From: HT1-32 sp040219025
Lineage (GTDB): Bacteria; Pseudomonadota; Alphaproteobacteria; Rhodospirillales; HT1-32
Direction: 5' to 3'
Assembly (NCBI GenBank): GCA_040219025.1
Contig: JAVJTE010000009.1
Location: forward strand, 371,261-435,260
Length of the DNA: 64,000 nucleotides
The notes under the pieces are model-generated. The model did no database searches, was not told the DNA's origin, and worked only from the letters and a program-made list of their open reading frames with translations. Made by a program: the position numbers and the translations under genes. Shown piece by piece: positions 8,343-17,474 of this stretch (positions within the stretch are counted from its first letter, which is position 1; every line of letters starts with the position of its first letter).

Positions 8343-10189
8343 GTCGCCACCTCCGCCACATTTTTGTCCGCCGGTGCCCGTCGCAGGCGGAGGGTAAACA
8401 GGGCTCCCCCTTCCGTGTGATTAGCGGCCGTAATCTGGCCACCGAACAGCTGCACAATCCCGTAGGTGATGGACAGGCCAAGGCCAGTCCCCATACCTAC
8501 TTCCTTAGTTGAAAAGAACGGATCAAACACGCGACCGAGGTCATTCGGTTCGATCCCGGTTCCACTGTCCTGAATGGTGCAGACAACAACCTCGGGCCCG
8601 CCGGACACTGTAATCAGAATGTCACGAACAGCCTGTCCGGTCACCGCGTCGATGGCATTCGACAGAAGATTGATGAACACCTGCTGCAACCGGACATCGC
8701 CACCCATCACACGCAGTGTACGATCCGGGTTCCTGATCGTCAGGGCTGCCCCGGCATCCCGCAGCCGCACCTCCAGCAATGTCACAGCCTGATCAAGCGC
8801 GTCCGACAGTAACACCGGACGGACCGGCGTCTTTTCGTTCCGGGCATAAGTCCGCAGGTTCCGGATAATCCGTGCCATTCGTTCGGTCAGCTCACCGATT
8901 CCCGACAGATTGTTCAGGGCTTTGTCAGCCTGCCCGCGATCCAGATAGGTTCGGGCGTTATCAGCATAGGAGCGGATGGCCGCCAGCGGCTGATTCAGTT
9001 CATGGCTCAGCCCGGCTGACATCTGTCCCAGTGCAGCCAGTTTTGACGCCTGAATCAGCTCTTCCTGTGCCAGTCGCAGATTGTCTTCCGCTTTCTGACG
9101 CTCGACTACCGATGCCTGCAGCTGTCTGTTGATTTCTGACAATTCCGCTGTCCGTTCATGTACCCGTTCTTCCAGCCGGACATTGGCATCTGTCTGAAAG
9201 GCAAGCCGGTCATGAATCCGGCGCCGGCGCTGATAGACCGCCGTAATCAGCAGAATCAGGCAGCCGACAGCAATCAGCGCGGCAAACCCGGCCAGTGCGG
9301 ACTGTCGCCGGGTCAGCGACGTATCCACCAGAATTGCAACCTGCCATTCCGCTTTCGTCAGTGGTCGTTCCAGCCACAGAAACTCAGCCCCGCCATCACC
9401 GGACAGCTTCAGCAGGTCACCCTCCAGCGCATTCATATCAATTGACGACCGGGCCACAGAAAGACCGGCATACCGGCCGTCACGTTCAATTGCCCGCCGG
9501 TCAGCGGTGGTCAGCGGTTTCAGGCTTTGCAGACGCCAGGCCGGATTACTGGAGAGAAAGATTACCTGTTCCCGGTCAGTCACGATGATTTCATGTTCCG
9601 CCGACAACAGCTTGAACTTGTCCTGTGCGCGGCCAAGATCGATCACGACAACGACCACACCACGGACGATCCCCCTGCTGCGAACGGCATGGGAATAGGC
9701 ATAGACCGGCACACCGGTTACTGCATCAACAGTAAAGAACCGGCCCAGCCTGCCCTGCAGCGCTGCGGTGAAAAACGGCACACCGGCCAGGTTCTCGGCA
9801 ATGACCGGAGGCCCGTCGCTGGCCGGACGCCCGGCAATGACTGTCCCGGCCACATCGTAAAGGAAGATATCAGCCGCCCCTGTGACACCCTCGATCTGTT
9901 CAAGTGTCCGGTCTGCCCGGCTGAGGGCCGCCCCGTCTGCCCGCGTATCAACCGCTGCCAGCAAGGCCGGGTTGGTCGACAGGACACGCGGCAAAAAGAT
10001 GTAACGGGCCAGTTCGACACCAAGATTGTCGACGGTCAGGCGCAATACGGCGGAACTGCGTTTGCGCAGGTTGTCGAGCGTGAACTCACGCGTCCAGTAG
10101 GCAGCCTGCCAGACGGCAAGGCAGGCAGACGCAATCGCCAGCACCACCAGCATCCAACGTACTTTTCGCTGCAATACAGCCCTGACCAT
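8339..10189 (-). CDS. dctB: Sensor histidine kinase, DctB type
   Basis: A 616-residue membrane sensor kinase. Transmembrane helices at about residues 12-32 and 299-319 bracket a periplasmic double-PAS/Cache sensor (e.g. DIFLYDVAGTVIAGR, VYAYSHAVR). A coiled coil (330-385) leads to the HisKA site LSHELNQPLAAIRSYAD, with phospho-acceptor H396. The ATPase boxes follow: N box INLLSNAIDAV, DSGTGI, and GTGLGLSITYGIV. This layout is that of DctB, which senses external C4-dicarboxylates and phosphorylates DctD. The ligand here is not certain, since the binding residues cannot be compared. It is co-transcribed with the regulator gene. Confidence 0.92.
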   Translation of the reverse strand: MVRAVLQRKVRWMLVVLAIASACLAVWQAAYWTREFTLDNLRKRSSAVLRLTVDNLGVELARYIFLPRVLSTNPALLAAVDTRADGAALSRADRTLEQIEGVTGAADIFLYDVAGTVIAGRPASDGPPVIAENLAGVPFFTAALQGRLGRFFTVDAVTGVPVYAYSHAVRSRGIVRGVVVVVIDLGRAQDKFKLLSAEHEIIVTDREQVIFLSSNPAWRLQSLKPLTTADRRAIERDGRYAGLSVARSSIDMNALEGDLLKLSGDGGAEFLWLERPLTKAEWQVAILVDTSLTRRQSALAGFAALIAVGCLILLITAVYQRRRRIHDRLAFQTDANVRLEERVHERTAELSEINRQLQASVVERQKAEDNLRLAQEELIQASKLAALGQMSAGLSHELNQPLAAIRSYADNARTYLDRGQADKALNNLSGIGELTERMARIIRNLRTYARNEKTPVRPVLLSDALDQAVTLLEVRLRDAGAALTIRNPDRTLRVMGGDVRLQQVFINLLSNAIDAVTGQAVRDILITVSGGPEVVVCTIQDSGTGIEPNDLGRVFDPFFSTKEVGMGTGLGLSITYGIVQLFGGQITAANHTEGGALFTLRLRRAPADKNVAEVAT

Positions 10190-10272
10190 TAAACCTGTCC
10201 GGTAAAGTCCCTGCCGCCAGAATACCCCTTCCCGGTCAGGGACGGGAGTCTGCTGTCTTGCGACAAAACAAA

Positions 10273-10306
10273 ACGGCCCGCCCGCCTTTCCCGGCGGACG
10301 GGCCGT
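10273..10306 (-). terminator. Terminator downstream of the aspartoacylase-like gene
   Basis: A long hairpin, ACGGCCCG-c-CCGCC / GGCGG-a-CGGGCCGT, with a 6-base loop. On the minus strand it is followed by TTTTGTTTTG. It separates the aspartoacylase-like gene from dctB. Confidence 0.88.
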
Positions 10307-10332
10307 CTGATCCTGAATGACTTTTCAGACGA

Positions 10333-11292
10333 TCAGCGCATCCGCTTGCACAGTCGCAGCCTGCGGGCACCCGCACCAGCCGTATAGTTCGGCATCATCA
10401 GCAGGCAGTTGTCGTAAGGTGTGACAACCTCTTCACCACCATCATTGGCGATCACCGTACCTGCCTTTTCAATTACTTCCATACCAATGAATTCCTGGAC
10501 GAAATTGAAATTATCAGTCTTTGCAGTAACACCTGCGGTGACTTCCCACATCTCTGCCTTTTCCGGATTACGTCCGACATCAGAGAAATGCTTGTTGAGG
10601 AACTCGGTTGAGACCGTCTCGGTCGCGCGCAGGAAATGCAGTGCCGTATCCATGGCTATACGGCCGGTTTCCGCTGCCCAGTGCTGACCGCATTCAACCA
10701 GCATCGCAACCTTGTTGTTCGAGGTATCGTTGAACGGCGTATACTCGATCAGCCGCTTGCCGACAACGTGACCGGAACCGCACATGATATGCCCGGGATA
10801 GTTTACCTTTTCCGTCAGGGCGACTTCCTTGTCGAGGCCGTTGCAGATCATCAGCGGTTTGGAATAGGTGCTCATCGAATGGATATCGAGCATCATGTCG
10901 ACCGTATCGAACAACGGACGCAGTTCACGTGCACGACGCAGTTCCACTGTATCTTCCGGCCCGTCCAGACGGTCCTCAACCCAGACCCGGTTGAAATCTT
11001 CATCGACAAAACGGCTGTCACCCGGCTTGCCTGAATCAAAGGTGTGGTATGCCATATGATTGATGAAACCGAGCGTCAGCTTGCCCCGCAGCGGTTTAAC
11101 ACCTGCCTTGAACAGCTTGTCGAGCGCAATCGCTCCGCAGATTTCATTGCCGTGCGTGACCGCGTTGATCATCACATGCGGACCGGCAATCCCGCTGTCA
11201 AAAGTCGTGACAAACTCAATTCCGGTATTTCCCTTGCGATAGGGCTCGATATCCGGAGCAGTCAGTTCAACAGGATAGGTACGCACAGTCAT
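10333..11292 (-). CDS. Succinylglutamate desuccinylase/aspartoacylase-family zinc hydrolase
   Basis: A 319-residue M14-like zinc amidohydrolase of the AstE/AspA family, which removes an acyl group from an N-acyl amino acid. The zinc site is visible: H47-x2-E50 in AVTHGNEICGA and H138 in LDIHSMSTY. A likely catalytic Glu is in MLVECGQHW, and an Arg cluster sits in the DEDFNRVW segment. The C-terminal part has the beta-barrel style found in the family. It is transcribed alone, between two terminator/promoter gaps, and the ribosome site is weak. The specific acyl amino acid is unknown. Confidence 0.83.
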   Translation of the reverse strand: MTVRTYPVELTAPDIEPYRKGNTGIEFVTTFDSGIAGPHVMINAVTHGNEICGAIALDKLFKAGVKPLRGKLTLGFINHMAYHTFDSGKPGDSRFVDEDFNRVWVEDRLDGPEDTVELRRARELRPLFDTVDMMLDIHSMSTYSKPLMICNGLDKEVALTEKVNYPGHIMCGSGHVVGKRLIEYTPFNDTSNNKVAMLVECGQHWAAETGRIAMDTALHFLRATETVSTEFLNKHFSDVGRNPEKAEMWEVTAGVTAKTDNFNFVQEFIGMEVIEKAGTVIANDGGEEVVTPYDNCLLMMPNYTAGAGARRLRLCKRMR

Positions 11293-11534
11293 GATCGGGT
11301 CCAGTTCAAAAAGTCATAATGCAGGTACATTTACCCACCCTTCGCAGACGATACCAGCCCTCAAAGCAGGGTTTTTGATGCCGGCATACCGAGAGGCCGG
11401 AGCGGACGGATAAAATAAGCTTGAAGTCCGCAATCAGTCATTGTCCAAAGCTGTGTTCCGTAGGCAAATCCGGGCAGGCGGGACCAACCTCACCGGACGG
11501 GAAACCGCCGGAGCCGAATACAGGAACAGACCAG

Positions 11535-12353
11535 ATGCCTTACCTCGCCGCCCTGCTTGCCGCCTTTGCCGGCCTGGCAGTCGTCTCATCCGGGGCCGCA
11601 GCCTGCGGCCCGGACAGCGATTGTGTTATCGGTGACCGGATTTACCGGATCGACATGCCGCAGGGACATGACGGCGTCACCCCGGTTGGGGCTCTCGTCT
11701 ATTCGCACGGGCACCGGGGGACGGCAGCCGGGGTTATGGCCAATCTGAGCCTGCGCAAGACCGCCTCTGACCTGGGCTTGGCCCTGATAGCGACAAAGTC
11801 TTCAGGCACCGGTTGGTCGCTGCCGGGGGCACCATCCTGGAGCCCGGACACCAGCGTCGACGAGTTGCCCTATTTCGACCAGCTGATAGACGATGTCACT
11901 GCAAGATTCCCGATTGATCGAAAGCGGCTGATTGCCACAGGGTTTTCCGCCGGCGGCATGATGGTCTGGACCCTGGCCTGTCATCGCAGCGATATGTTTG
12001 CGGCCTTCGTTCCCATGTCCGGCACCTTCTGGCGGCCGGTGCCAGAGACCTGCACAACCCCGCCTGCCCATATTCTTCACATCCACGGCGACGCCGACAA
12101 GACGGTCCCCCTGGCCGGACGAAAAATCCGCGAAACACAGCAGGGTGATGTCCATGAAGTGCTGTCGATGTATGCCGCCTACGGACAATACGGTGATAAA
12201 TCACCCTTCGCGTTCGATCAGATGACCTGCGAAGAACAACAGTCTCCAACGGGGAAAACCCTTGCTTTCTGCCTGTTTCAGGGTGGCCACAGTTTCCGGT
12301 CAGAAACCATGAACCTGGTGGTCGAACGGCTTCGGGCAATCGGCGCGATCTGA
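11535..12353 (+). CDS. Secreted alpha/beta-hydrolase, PHB-depolymerase/feruloyl-esterase-like
   Basis: A 272-residue exported serine hydrolase. The signal peptide is MPYLAALLAAFAGLAVVSSG up to AAA-CG. Catalytic features: oxyanion HGHRG, nucleophile elbow GFSAGGMM, Asp in HGDADKTVP, and His in GGHSF. This is the arrangement of the LpqC/PHB depolymerase-feruloyl esterase group. The ATG at 11535 was chosen over an upstream TTG because the signal peptide and a GGAAC ribosome site start there. Paired Cys residues (CGPDSDC, TLACH, ETC, MTC, FCLF) suggest disulfides. It stands alone and converges with the aminotransferase gene. Confidence 0.82.
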   Translation: MPYLAALLAAFAGLAVVSSGAAACGPDSDCVIGDRIYRIDMPQGHDGVTPVGALVYSHGHRGTAAGVMANLSLRKTASDLGLALIATKSSGTGWSLPGAPSWSPDTSVDELPYFDQLIDDVTARFPIDRKRLIATGFSAGGMMVWTLACHRSDMFAAFVPMSGTFWRPVPETCTTPPAHILHIHGDADKTVPLAGRKIRETQQGDVHEVLSMYAAYGQYGDKSPFAFDQMTCEEQQSPTGKTLAFCLFQGGHSFRSETMNLVVERLRAIGAI

Positions 12354-12382
12354 CAATCCGGGCTGTCCCAGCTCTCATCCGG

Positions 12383-13648
12383 TCAGTCGAGCAATGCCGC
12401 GGATTCCTTGATGGCATTGACCGTATGCGCGATATCCTCATCTGACAGGGCCAGCGAGATATAATGTTTCGCCGGTGATTTCAGGATTCCGCGCTCGCGC
12501 ATCAGCTTGTTGAATTTTGCTGCCCGCTCCGCATTACCCTTCGTAATGGTCCGGTAATCCCGCACGTCGTGACCCACGAAGACGACGTCGAACATGACCG
12601 GGTCACCGACAACGCGATGCGGGATACCGGCGGCACCCAGATGTGTGGCCAGCGCCTCCATGATCGTCCTGCCACAGGCAAAGATATGCTCGTATGAGCC
12701 CGGACGTTTGAGGATATCCAGTGTCTTGAGGCCCGCCACCGACGCGACGGGATTGCCGCTGAGTGTCCCGATCTGGGTGGTGAAACCGTCAGCACCTGCC
12801 TTCTTCAGATCGAAATGCGCCATGATCTCTGCCTTGCCGGCAATCGCCGCCAGCGGAAAGCCGCCGCCAATCGCCTTGCCCAGAGTGCAGAGATCCGGAA
12901 CCACACCGTACTTCTGCTGCGCACCGCCATAAGCGAGGCGGAACCCGGTCACCACCTCGTCAAAGATCAGCACAATACCGTGGCGCGTGGTCTCCGCCCG
13001 CAGCATTTCAAGAAACCCCGGGGCTGGCGGGATCAGCCGCTGCAGCGGCTCAACAATGACGCAGGCAATCTCGTCGGCATATTCGCCCAGCAGCTGCCGG
13101 GCCATCTCCAGGTCATTGAAGGGGGCGACAATCATGTTATCGCGGACGGCCTCCGGAATACCGGCGGAATCAGGCATCGCCTGTGGAAAATTCACCAGCT
13201 TCGTCGGTGCAAGGCTCATCAGACCTTCCGACGACATGCCGTGATAGCCACCTTCAAACTTCATGATCTTGTCGCGGCGGGTGTGGGCACGGGCCAGCCG
13301 CATCGCATACATGTCGGCTTCACTGCCCGTGCTGACAAACCGGACCTGCTCGGCACAGGCAACCGCATCGGTGATTTCTTCCGCCAGTTCAATCCCGATG
13401 GCGTTGTTTGCAAAGAAGGTAAAGCCCTTTGCCACCTGTTCGATCACCGCCTCCACCACTTCCGGATGGCTGTGACCAACAATCATCGGGCCGGAGCCGA
13501 TCAGGTAATCGATATATTCCTTGCCGTCTTCATCCCAGACATGCGCACCATGACCTTCGCGAATCACAATTCCGGGATCAAAATTGCCGAACCCGCCTGC
13601 CGGCAACACTTTGCCCGCACGTTCCGCCCATTCCTGCATGCTGGTCAT
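12383..13648 (-). CDS. Class III aminotransferase, glutamate-1-semialdehyde-aminomutase-like
   Basis: A 421-residue PLP enzyme. PLP-binding features: STGSEADMYAMRLAR (phosphate cup), GGYHG, D230 in IFDEVVTGFR, and the Schiff-base lysine K258 in LGKAIGGGFPLAA. The closest fold relatives are HemL and omega-aminotransferases. A true hemL gene usually lies with housekeeping genes and carries the glutamate-1-semialdehyde gating loop; the catabolic surroundings here favour an aminotransferase acting on an amine or amino acid. GGGAC is upstream of the ATG. The 258 bp upstream, up to the divergent CMD-like gene, must hold promoters for both genes. Confidence 0.85.
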   Translation of the reverse strand: MTSMQEWAERAGKVLPAGGFGNFDPGIVIREGHGAHVWDEDGKEYIDYLIGSGPMIVGHSHPEVVEAVIEQVAKGFTFFANNAIGIELAEEITDAVACAEQVRFVSTGSEADMYAMRLARAHTRRDKIMKFEGGYHGMSSEGLMSLAPTKLVNFPQAMPDSAGIPEAVRDNMIVAPFNDLEMARQLLGEYADEIACVIVEPLQRLIPPAPGFLEMLRAETTRHGIVLIFDEVVTGFRLAYGGAQQKYGVVPDLCTLGKAIGGGFPLAAIAGKAEIMAHFDLKKAGADGFTTQIGTLSGNPVASVAGLKTLDILKRPGSYEHIFACGRTIMEALATHLGAAGIPHRVVGDPVMFDVVFVGHDVRDYRTITKGNAERAAKFNKLMRERGILKSPAKHYISLALSDEDIAHTVNAIKESAALLD

Positions 13649-13906
13649 AACTGTTCCGTCCCTGAATATTGTTATCCCGTCAGACGCTAGACCAAATCGC
13701 GTTTGTCCGAAACCGGCAAAATCCGGTTATCGGGAATGTTCGACGTTACCGTCTGCAAGACTGATAAAAGACAACAGCACGGCACAAAATATTTTATCCG
13801 GACAATTGCTTTTTCACCTGAAAATGCGCAGCCTGCGTCACGGATATGAGCCAACAATCACCAGACACTCATTGCCCGGTGACATCTCAATAACAGGAGA
13901 CGACCA

Positions 13907-14287
13907 ATGGACGAGAAGCTTTTTGAGGCCGGACTGGCCAAGCGCAAGGCAACCCTGGGTGCAGAATATGTCGAGAAGAACCTGGCTGCTGCCGACGACT
14001 TTACCCTGCCGTTTCAGGAAGCCATGACCGCATGGTGCTGGGGCTTCGGCTGGGGCGATGAAACGATCGATATGAAAACCCGGTCGATGATGAACCTGTC
14101 GATGATCGGCGCCCTCGGCAAAATGCATGAGTGGGAAATTCACTGCCGTGGCGCGATCACCAACGGCGTCAGCAAAGAGGAAATCCGGGCGATCATTCAT
14201 GTGATCGGCATTTACTGCGGGGTACCGCAATCCCTCGAATGCTTCCGTGTTGCACGCAAGGTTCTGGAAGAAGAAGGACTTCTGTAA
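13907..14287 (+). CDS. Carboxymuconolactone decarboxylase-family protein
   Basis: A 126-residue helical protein of the CMD/AhpD-like superfamily, similar in size to PcaC. It has the TRSMMNLSMIGALGKMHEWEIH helix pair, with His and Glu in the usual active-site place, and GVSKEEIRAIIHVIGIYCGVP. It lacks the AhpD CxxC pair; single Cys residues occur in EIHCRGA and IYCGVP. A strong ribosome site (GGAGACG) precedes the ATG. It is probably expressed with the downstream dehydrogenase only by read-through, since a terminator lies between them. Substrate unknown. Confidence 0.82.
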   Translation: MDEKLFEAGLAKRKATLGAEYVEKNLAAADDFTLPFQEAMTAWCWGFGWGDETIDMKTRSMMNLSMIGALGKMHEWEIHCRGAITNGVSKEEIRAIIHVIGIYCGVPQSLECFRVARKVLEEEGLL

Positions 14288-14337
14288 TCCGGAAAAGCCC
14301 GTTTCCGGCGTTTACGGCTTGATGTGAAATGGTTTAA

Positions 14338-14376
14338 GGGTCAACGGACGTGTCTATCCGCTGACCCTTTTCCTTT
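14338..14376 (+). terminator. Rho-independent terminator after the CMD-like gene
   Basis: GGGTCA-a-CGGA, an 8-base loop, then TCCG-c-TGACCC, followed directly by TTTTCCTTTT. It lies 50 bp past the stop and just before the ribosome site of the next gene. Confidence 0.85.
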
Positions 14377-14390
14377 TCCGGAGTGCCCCG

Positions 14391-15356
14391 ATGAGCGACA
14401 AGCCCGTATTGCTGATCCCCCGCAAGCTTTCTGCCAGAACATTGGAACGTGCCGCCCGTGATTACGATGTCCGCGTAAATCTGGAAGATCAGGTCTACAC
14501 GCCGCCGGAACTTCTCGCGAAATGTCAGGATGTCGATGCGGTCCTGCCCTGCCATTCCGAACATTTTTCTGCTGACCTTGTCGCGCAGCTTCCGGACCGG
14601 CTGAAAATCATCGCCAATCATTCGGTCGGGGTCGATCACTGTGATCTGAAAGCCTGCAAGGGTCGCGGCATTATCGTCACCAACACCCCCGACGTCCTGT
14701 CCGATGCAACGGCAGAGATTGCCATGCTGCTGCTGCTCGGTGCGGCAAGACGGGCGAGCGAAGGCGACCGGATGATGCGCAACGGCGACTGGAAACACTG
14801 GAGCCCGTCTTTCATGGTCGGCTCGCATGTCACTGGCAAGACACTCGGAATTATCGGCATGGGCCGTGTCGGACAGGCCATGGCACGCTGTGCGCGCGGC
14901 TTCAACATGGATATCCATTATTACAACCGCAGCCGGCTCAGCCCTGACAAAGAGATGGGCGCGACCTATCACGATACGGTCGAGAGCGTACTCGGGATCT
15001 CGAACTTCCTGTCCCTGCATTGCCCGGCCACACCGGAGACGACGGGCCTGCTGAACTCTCACCGGATCGGGCTGATGCCGGACGGTGCCGTCGTGGTCAA
15101 TACCGCCCGCGGCGCACTCATCAATGAGCCCGCGCTGATTGCCGCCCTGAAATCCGGCAAGCTGGCTGCCGCCGGTCTGGATGTGTTTGCGAAGGAGCCC
15201 GGCGGTAACCCGGCCTTTGCCGAACTGGAGAACATTTTCATGCTGCCCCATATCGGCAGCGCCACCTTCGAGGCCCGTGACGCCATGGGCTTTCGGGCGC
15301 TGGACAACATCGATGCCTTCTTTGCCGGGAAACAGCCGGGCGACCGGGTCGCGTAA
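14391..15356 (+). CDS. D-isomer-specific 2-hydroxyacid dehydrogenase
   Basis: A 321-residue NAD(P)-dependent dehydrogenase that interconverts a 2-oxoacid and a D-2-hydroxyacid. The nucleotide-binding motif is GIIGMGRVGQAMA (residues 153-165). The catalytic triad is R240 (NTARGALIN), E269 (FAKEP) and H287 (LPHIGSAT). The NRS segment after the second strand, with Arg at residue 180, favours NADPH (glyoxylate/hydroxypyruvate reductase-like) rather than NADH. Length is typical. TTCCGGAGTG gives a ribosome site. The TRAP operon starting 270 bp downstream might import the corresponding acid, but this is only proximity. Confidence 0.88.
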   Translation: MSDKPVLLIPRKLSARTLERAARDYDVRVNLEDQVYTPPELLAKCQDVDAVLPCHSEHFSADLVAQLPDRLKIIANHSVGVDHCDLKACKGRGIIVTNTPDVLSDATAEIAMLLLLGAARRASEGDRMMRNGDWKHWSPSFMVGSHVTGKTLGIIGMGRVGQAMARCARGFNMDIHYYNRSRLSPDKEMGATYHDTVESVLGISNFLSLHCPATPETTGLLNSHRIGLMPDGAVVVNTARGALINEPALIAALKSGKLAAAGLDVFAKEPGGNPAFAELENIFMLPHIGSATFEARDAMGFRALDNIDAFFAGKQPGDRVA

Positions 15357-15625
15357 TATTCAGCAGACCCGTCTACGTTTATTAGGGTATCACCGGTTCC
15401 ATCTGACGGAATAAGGGAAGATTCTTTTGCTGAGAACCGATGACGGCGCTTGCGCATCGTCAAAGGCTGTCGAATGATCTTGATCTATCGTGGGGGTCTG
15501 TGCCCTCAGACATATATGGAACCTTTGGGGAGCTTCAACAGCTGTCCGGTGCCGGTACAGATAAAAAAACAACGGTCGGCATACCGGTTTCATAACAAAC
15601 GACATGATCATGGGAGAGAAATGTC

Positions 15626-16738
15626 ATGGCTGATAAAAATGAAAATGTAGGTCGGCGTAAATTCCTCAGGGGCGGCGCCCTTGCCGCCGGTGCAGCGGCA
15701 GCAACCGTTGCCGCACCAAATATTGCGACCGCGGCCCCGACCGTTCTTAAGATGCAGGCTGCCTGGGGCGGCGGCATCTTCCTCGAAAACGCCAAAAGCT
15801 ATGTTGATCGCGTACATGCGATGGCCGGCAAGGATCTGCGGATCGATCTGCTCGCCGTGGACTCGGTCGTCAAGACCAGCCAGATGCAGGACGCTGTTCA
15901 TCGCGGCGTTCTCGATGCAGCGCATTATGTGACCGCCTACTGGTATTCCAAGTCAAAGGCGGCCTCGCTGTTCGGTACCGGCCCCTGCTTCGGCTGGTCG
16001 GCACAGGAACTGCTGGGCTGGATTCACTATGGCGGCGGACAGGAACTGTTCGACGAACTGATGGGTACGCTCGGTCTGAACCTGGTTTCCTTCTTCAACA
16101 GCCCGATGCCGGCACAGCCGCTTGGCTGGTTCAAGGAAGAAATCAAGGACGCCTCGCAGATGAAGGGCCTGAAGTATCGTACTGTCGGTCTTGCCGCAGA
16201 CGTGCTTCTGGAAATGGGCATGTCGGTTGTGCAGCTTCCCGGCGGCGAAATTCAGCCGGCCATGAAATCCGGCCTGATTGATGCAGCCGAATTCAACAAC
16301 CCGACCTCTGACCGTGACTTCGGTATGCAGGATGTCTCGAAGTTCTATCACCTCGCGAGCTATCACCAGTCGCAGGAAACCTTCGAAGTCACCTTCAACA
16401 AGAAGAAGTTCAATGCACTCCCCGTAGAACATCAGGCCATCCTGAAATATGCCTCGGAAGCGGAAAGCTCGAACTTCTACTGGCATAACACGACCCGCTA
16501 CGCAGATGACCTCGTCACCCTGCAGGAAAAGAGCGGCGTGAATGTCTTCCGTACCCCGGATTCGGTGATGGCCGAACAGCTCAAGGCCTGGGATGTGGTT
16601 GTTGACCGGATTGCCAAGGAAGATCCGTTCTTCGCCAAGGTTGTCGATTCCCAGAAGGTCTATGCCAAGAAGGTCATGGGCTATCTGCTGAAGAACCAGC
16701 CGGATTACGGTCTGGCCTACAAGCATTACTTCGGCTGA
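15626..16738 (+). CDS. TRAP transporter solute receptor, DctP family, Tat-exported
   Basis: A 370-residue periplasmic receptor. The N-terminus carries a twin-arginine signal (RRKFLRGGALAAGAAAATVA, then APNIATAA), so it is probably exported folded. The mature part resembles the TakP/DctP subgroup for oxoacids and similar ligands: WGGGIFLENAKSYVDRV, MKGLKYRTVGLAADVLLEMG (substrate Arg), and LIDAAEFNNPTSDRDFG. GGGAGAG precedes the ATG. It is the first gene of an operon with DctQ and DctM subunits, followed by an amidase and an enoyl-CoA hydratase. The 269 bp upstream show no regulator site I can name. Confidence 0.9.
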   Translation: MADKNENVGRRKFLRGGALAAGAAAATVAAPNIATAAPTVLKMQAAWGGGIFLENAKSYVDRVHAMAGKDLRIDLLAVDSVVKTSQMQDAVHRGVLDAAHYVTAYWYSKSKAASLFGTGPCFGWSAQELLGWIHYGGGQELFDELMGTLGLNLVSFFNSPMPAQPLGWFKEEIKDASQMKGLKYRTVGLAADVLLEMGMSVVQLPGGEIQPAMKSGLIDAAEFNNPTSDRDFGMQDVSKFYHLASYHQSQETFEVTFNKKKFNALPVEHQAILKYASEAESSNFYWHNTTRYADDLVTLQEKSGVNVFRTPDSVMAEQLKAWDVVVDRIAKEDPFFAKVVDSQKVYAKKVMGYLLKNQPDYGLAYKHYFG

Positions 16739-16789
16739 AGCTGAAACCTGCTCCGGCAGGTAACAGACCGAAAAACGATGCTCTGGAGG

Positions 16790-16812
16790 GGGGCAGTCCC
16801 TGCGACTGCCCC
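16790..16812 (+). promoter_or_regulatory. Intra-operon hairpin after the TRAP receptor gene
   Basis: GGGGCAGTC-cctgc-GACTGCCCC, a perfect 9-bp stem without a U-run, between the receptor stop and the small permease start. It could protect the receptor mRNA 3' end or attenuate transcription, giving more receptor than permease. Confidence 0.6.
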
Positions 16813-16864
16813 TCTTGCAGACCTAACGACACTGTCATTCATATTTCGCGGGGGAGCGAACCCA

Positions 16865-17428
16865 ATGACACGGTTCATTCACGCAGTCGAAAGCCTCAAT
16901 ATCTGGATCGGTCGTGCTTTCGGCTGGTGTATCCTCATCCTGACGCTGTCCGTCGCCTATGAGGTGTTTGTCCGTTATGTGCTGAATGCCCCGACGGTCT
17001 GGGCCTTCGACATGATGGTTCAGATGTATGGCGCCCTGTTTCTGATGGCTGGCCCCTATGCCCTGGCCCAGGACAGCCATGTGCGCGCGGACGTCGTCTA
17101 TCGTCTGCTGCCGACCCGCTGGCAGGGGCGGATCGATTTTGTGCTCTACTTCCTGTTCTTCTTCCCGGGAATGCTGGCCCTGTTCTGGTATGGCTGGGAA
17201 ATTGCCGCCGACTCATGGCGCTACAAGGAAGTCAGCTGGAACAGCCCGGCCCGCATCCAGATCTATTTCTTCAAGACGCTGATCCCGCTCGCCGGGGCGC
17301 TGCTGATCCTTCAGGGCATTTCCGAATGCATGCGCTGCATCATTGCCATGAAGACCGGCATATGGCCGAAGCGAATGGAAGATGCGAAGGAAACCGAGGA
17401 ACTGCTGGTCGAGCAGTCCAATCGATAA
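16865..17428 (+). CDS. TRAP transporter small permease (DctQ family)
   Basis: A 187-residue inner-membrane protein with four predicted helices. It has the DctQ signature FGWCILILTLSVAYEVFVRYVLNAPT followed by W.FD and Y.LA.DSHVRADVVYRLL. The ATG at 16865 is preceded by CGGGGGAG; the open frame upstream of it has no support. Together with the large permease it forms the membrane unit that takes substrate from the receptor using the sodium gradient. Confidence 0.88.
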   Translation: MTRFIHAVESLNIWIGRAFGWCILILTLSVAYEVFVRYVLNAPTVWAFDMMVQMYGALFLMAGPYALAQDSHVRADVVYRLLPTRWQGRIDFVLYFLFFFPGMLALFWYGWEIAADSWRYKEVSWNSPARIQIYFFKTLIPLAGALLILQGISECMRCIIAMKTGIWPKRMEDAKETEELLVEQSNR

Positions 17429-17474
17429 CGAAGCCGGCCAGATCGCCGCGTTTCACCACGGAGCCCGTTAGAGC

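Noticed and set aside
12383..13648. Assignment of the aminotransferase as HemL
   Set aside because: The fold is right, but the catabolic surroundings and lack of other heme genes make a housekeeping role doubtful. I kept the general class.
15536..15572. Hairpin-like CTGTCCGG/CCGGTACAG followed by A-run
   Set aside because: The stem is bulged and the run is A rather than T on the coding strand, so it is not a convincing terminator.
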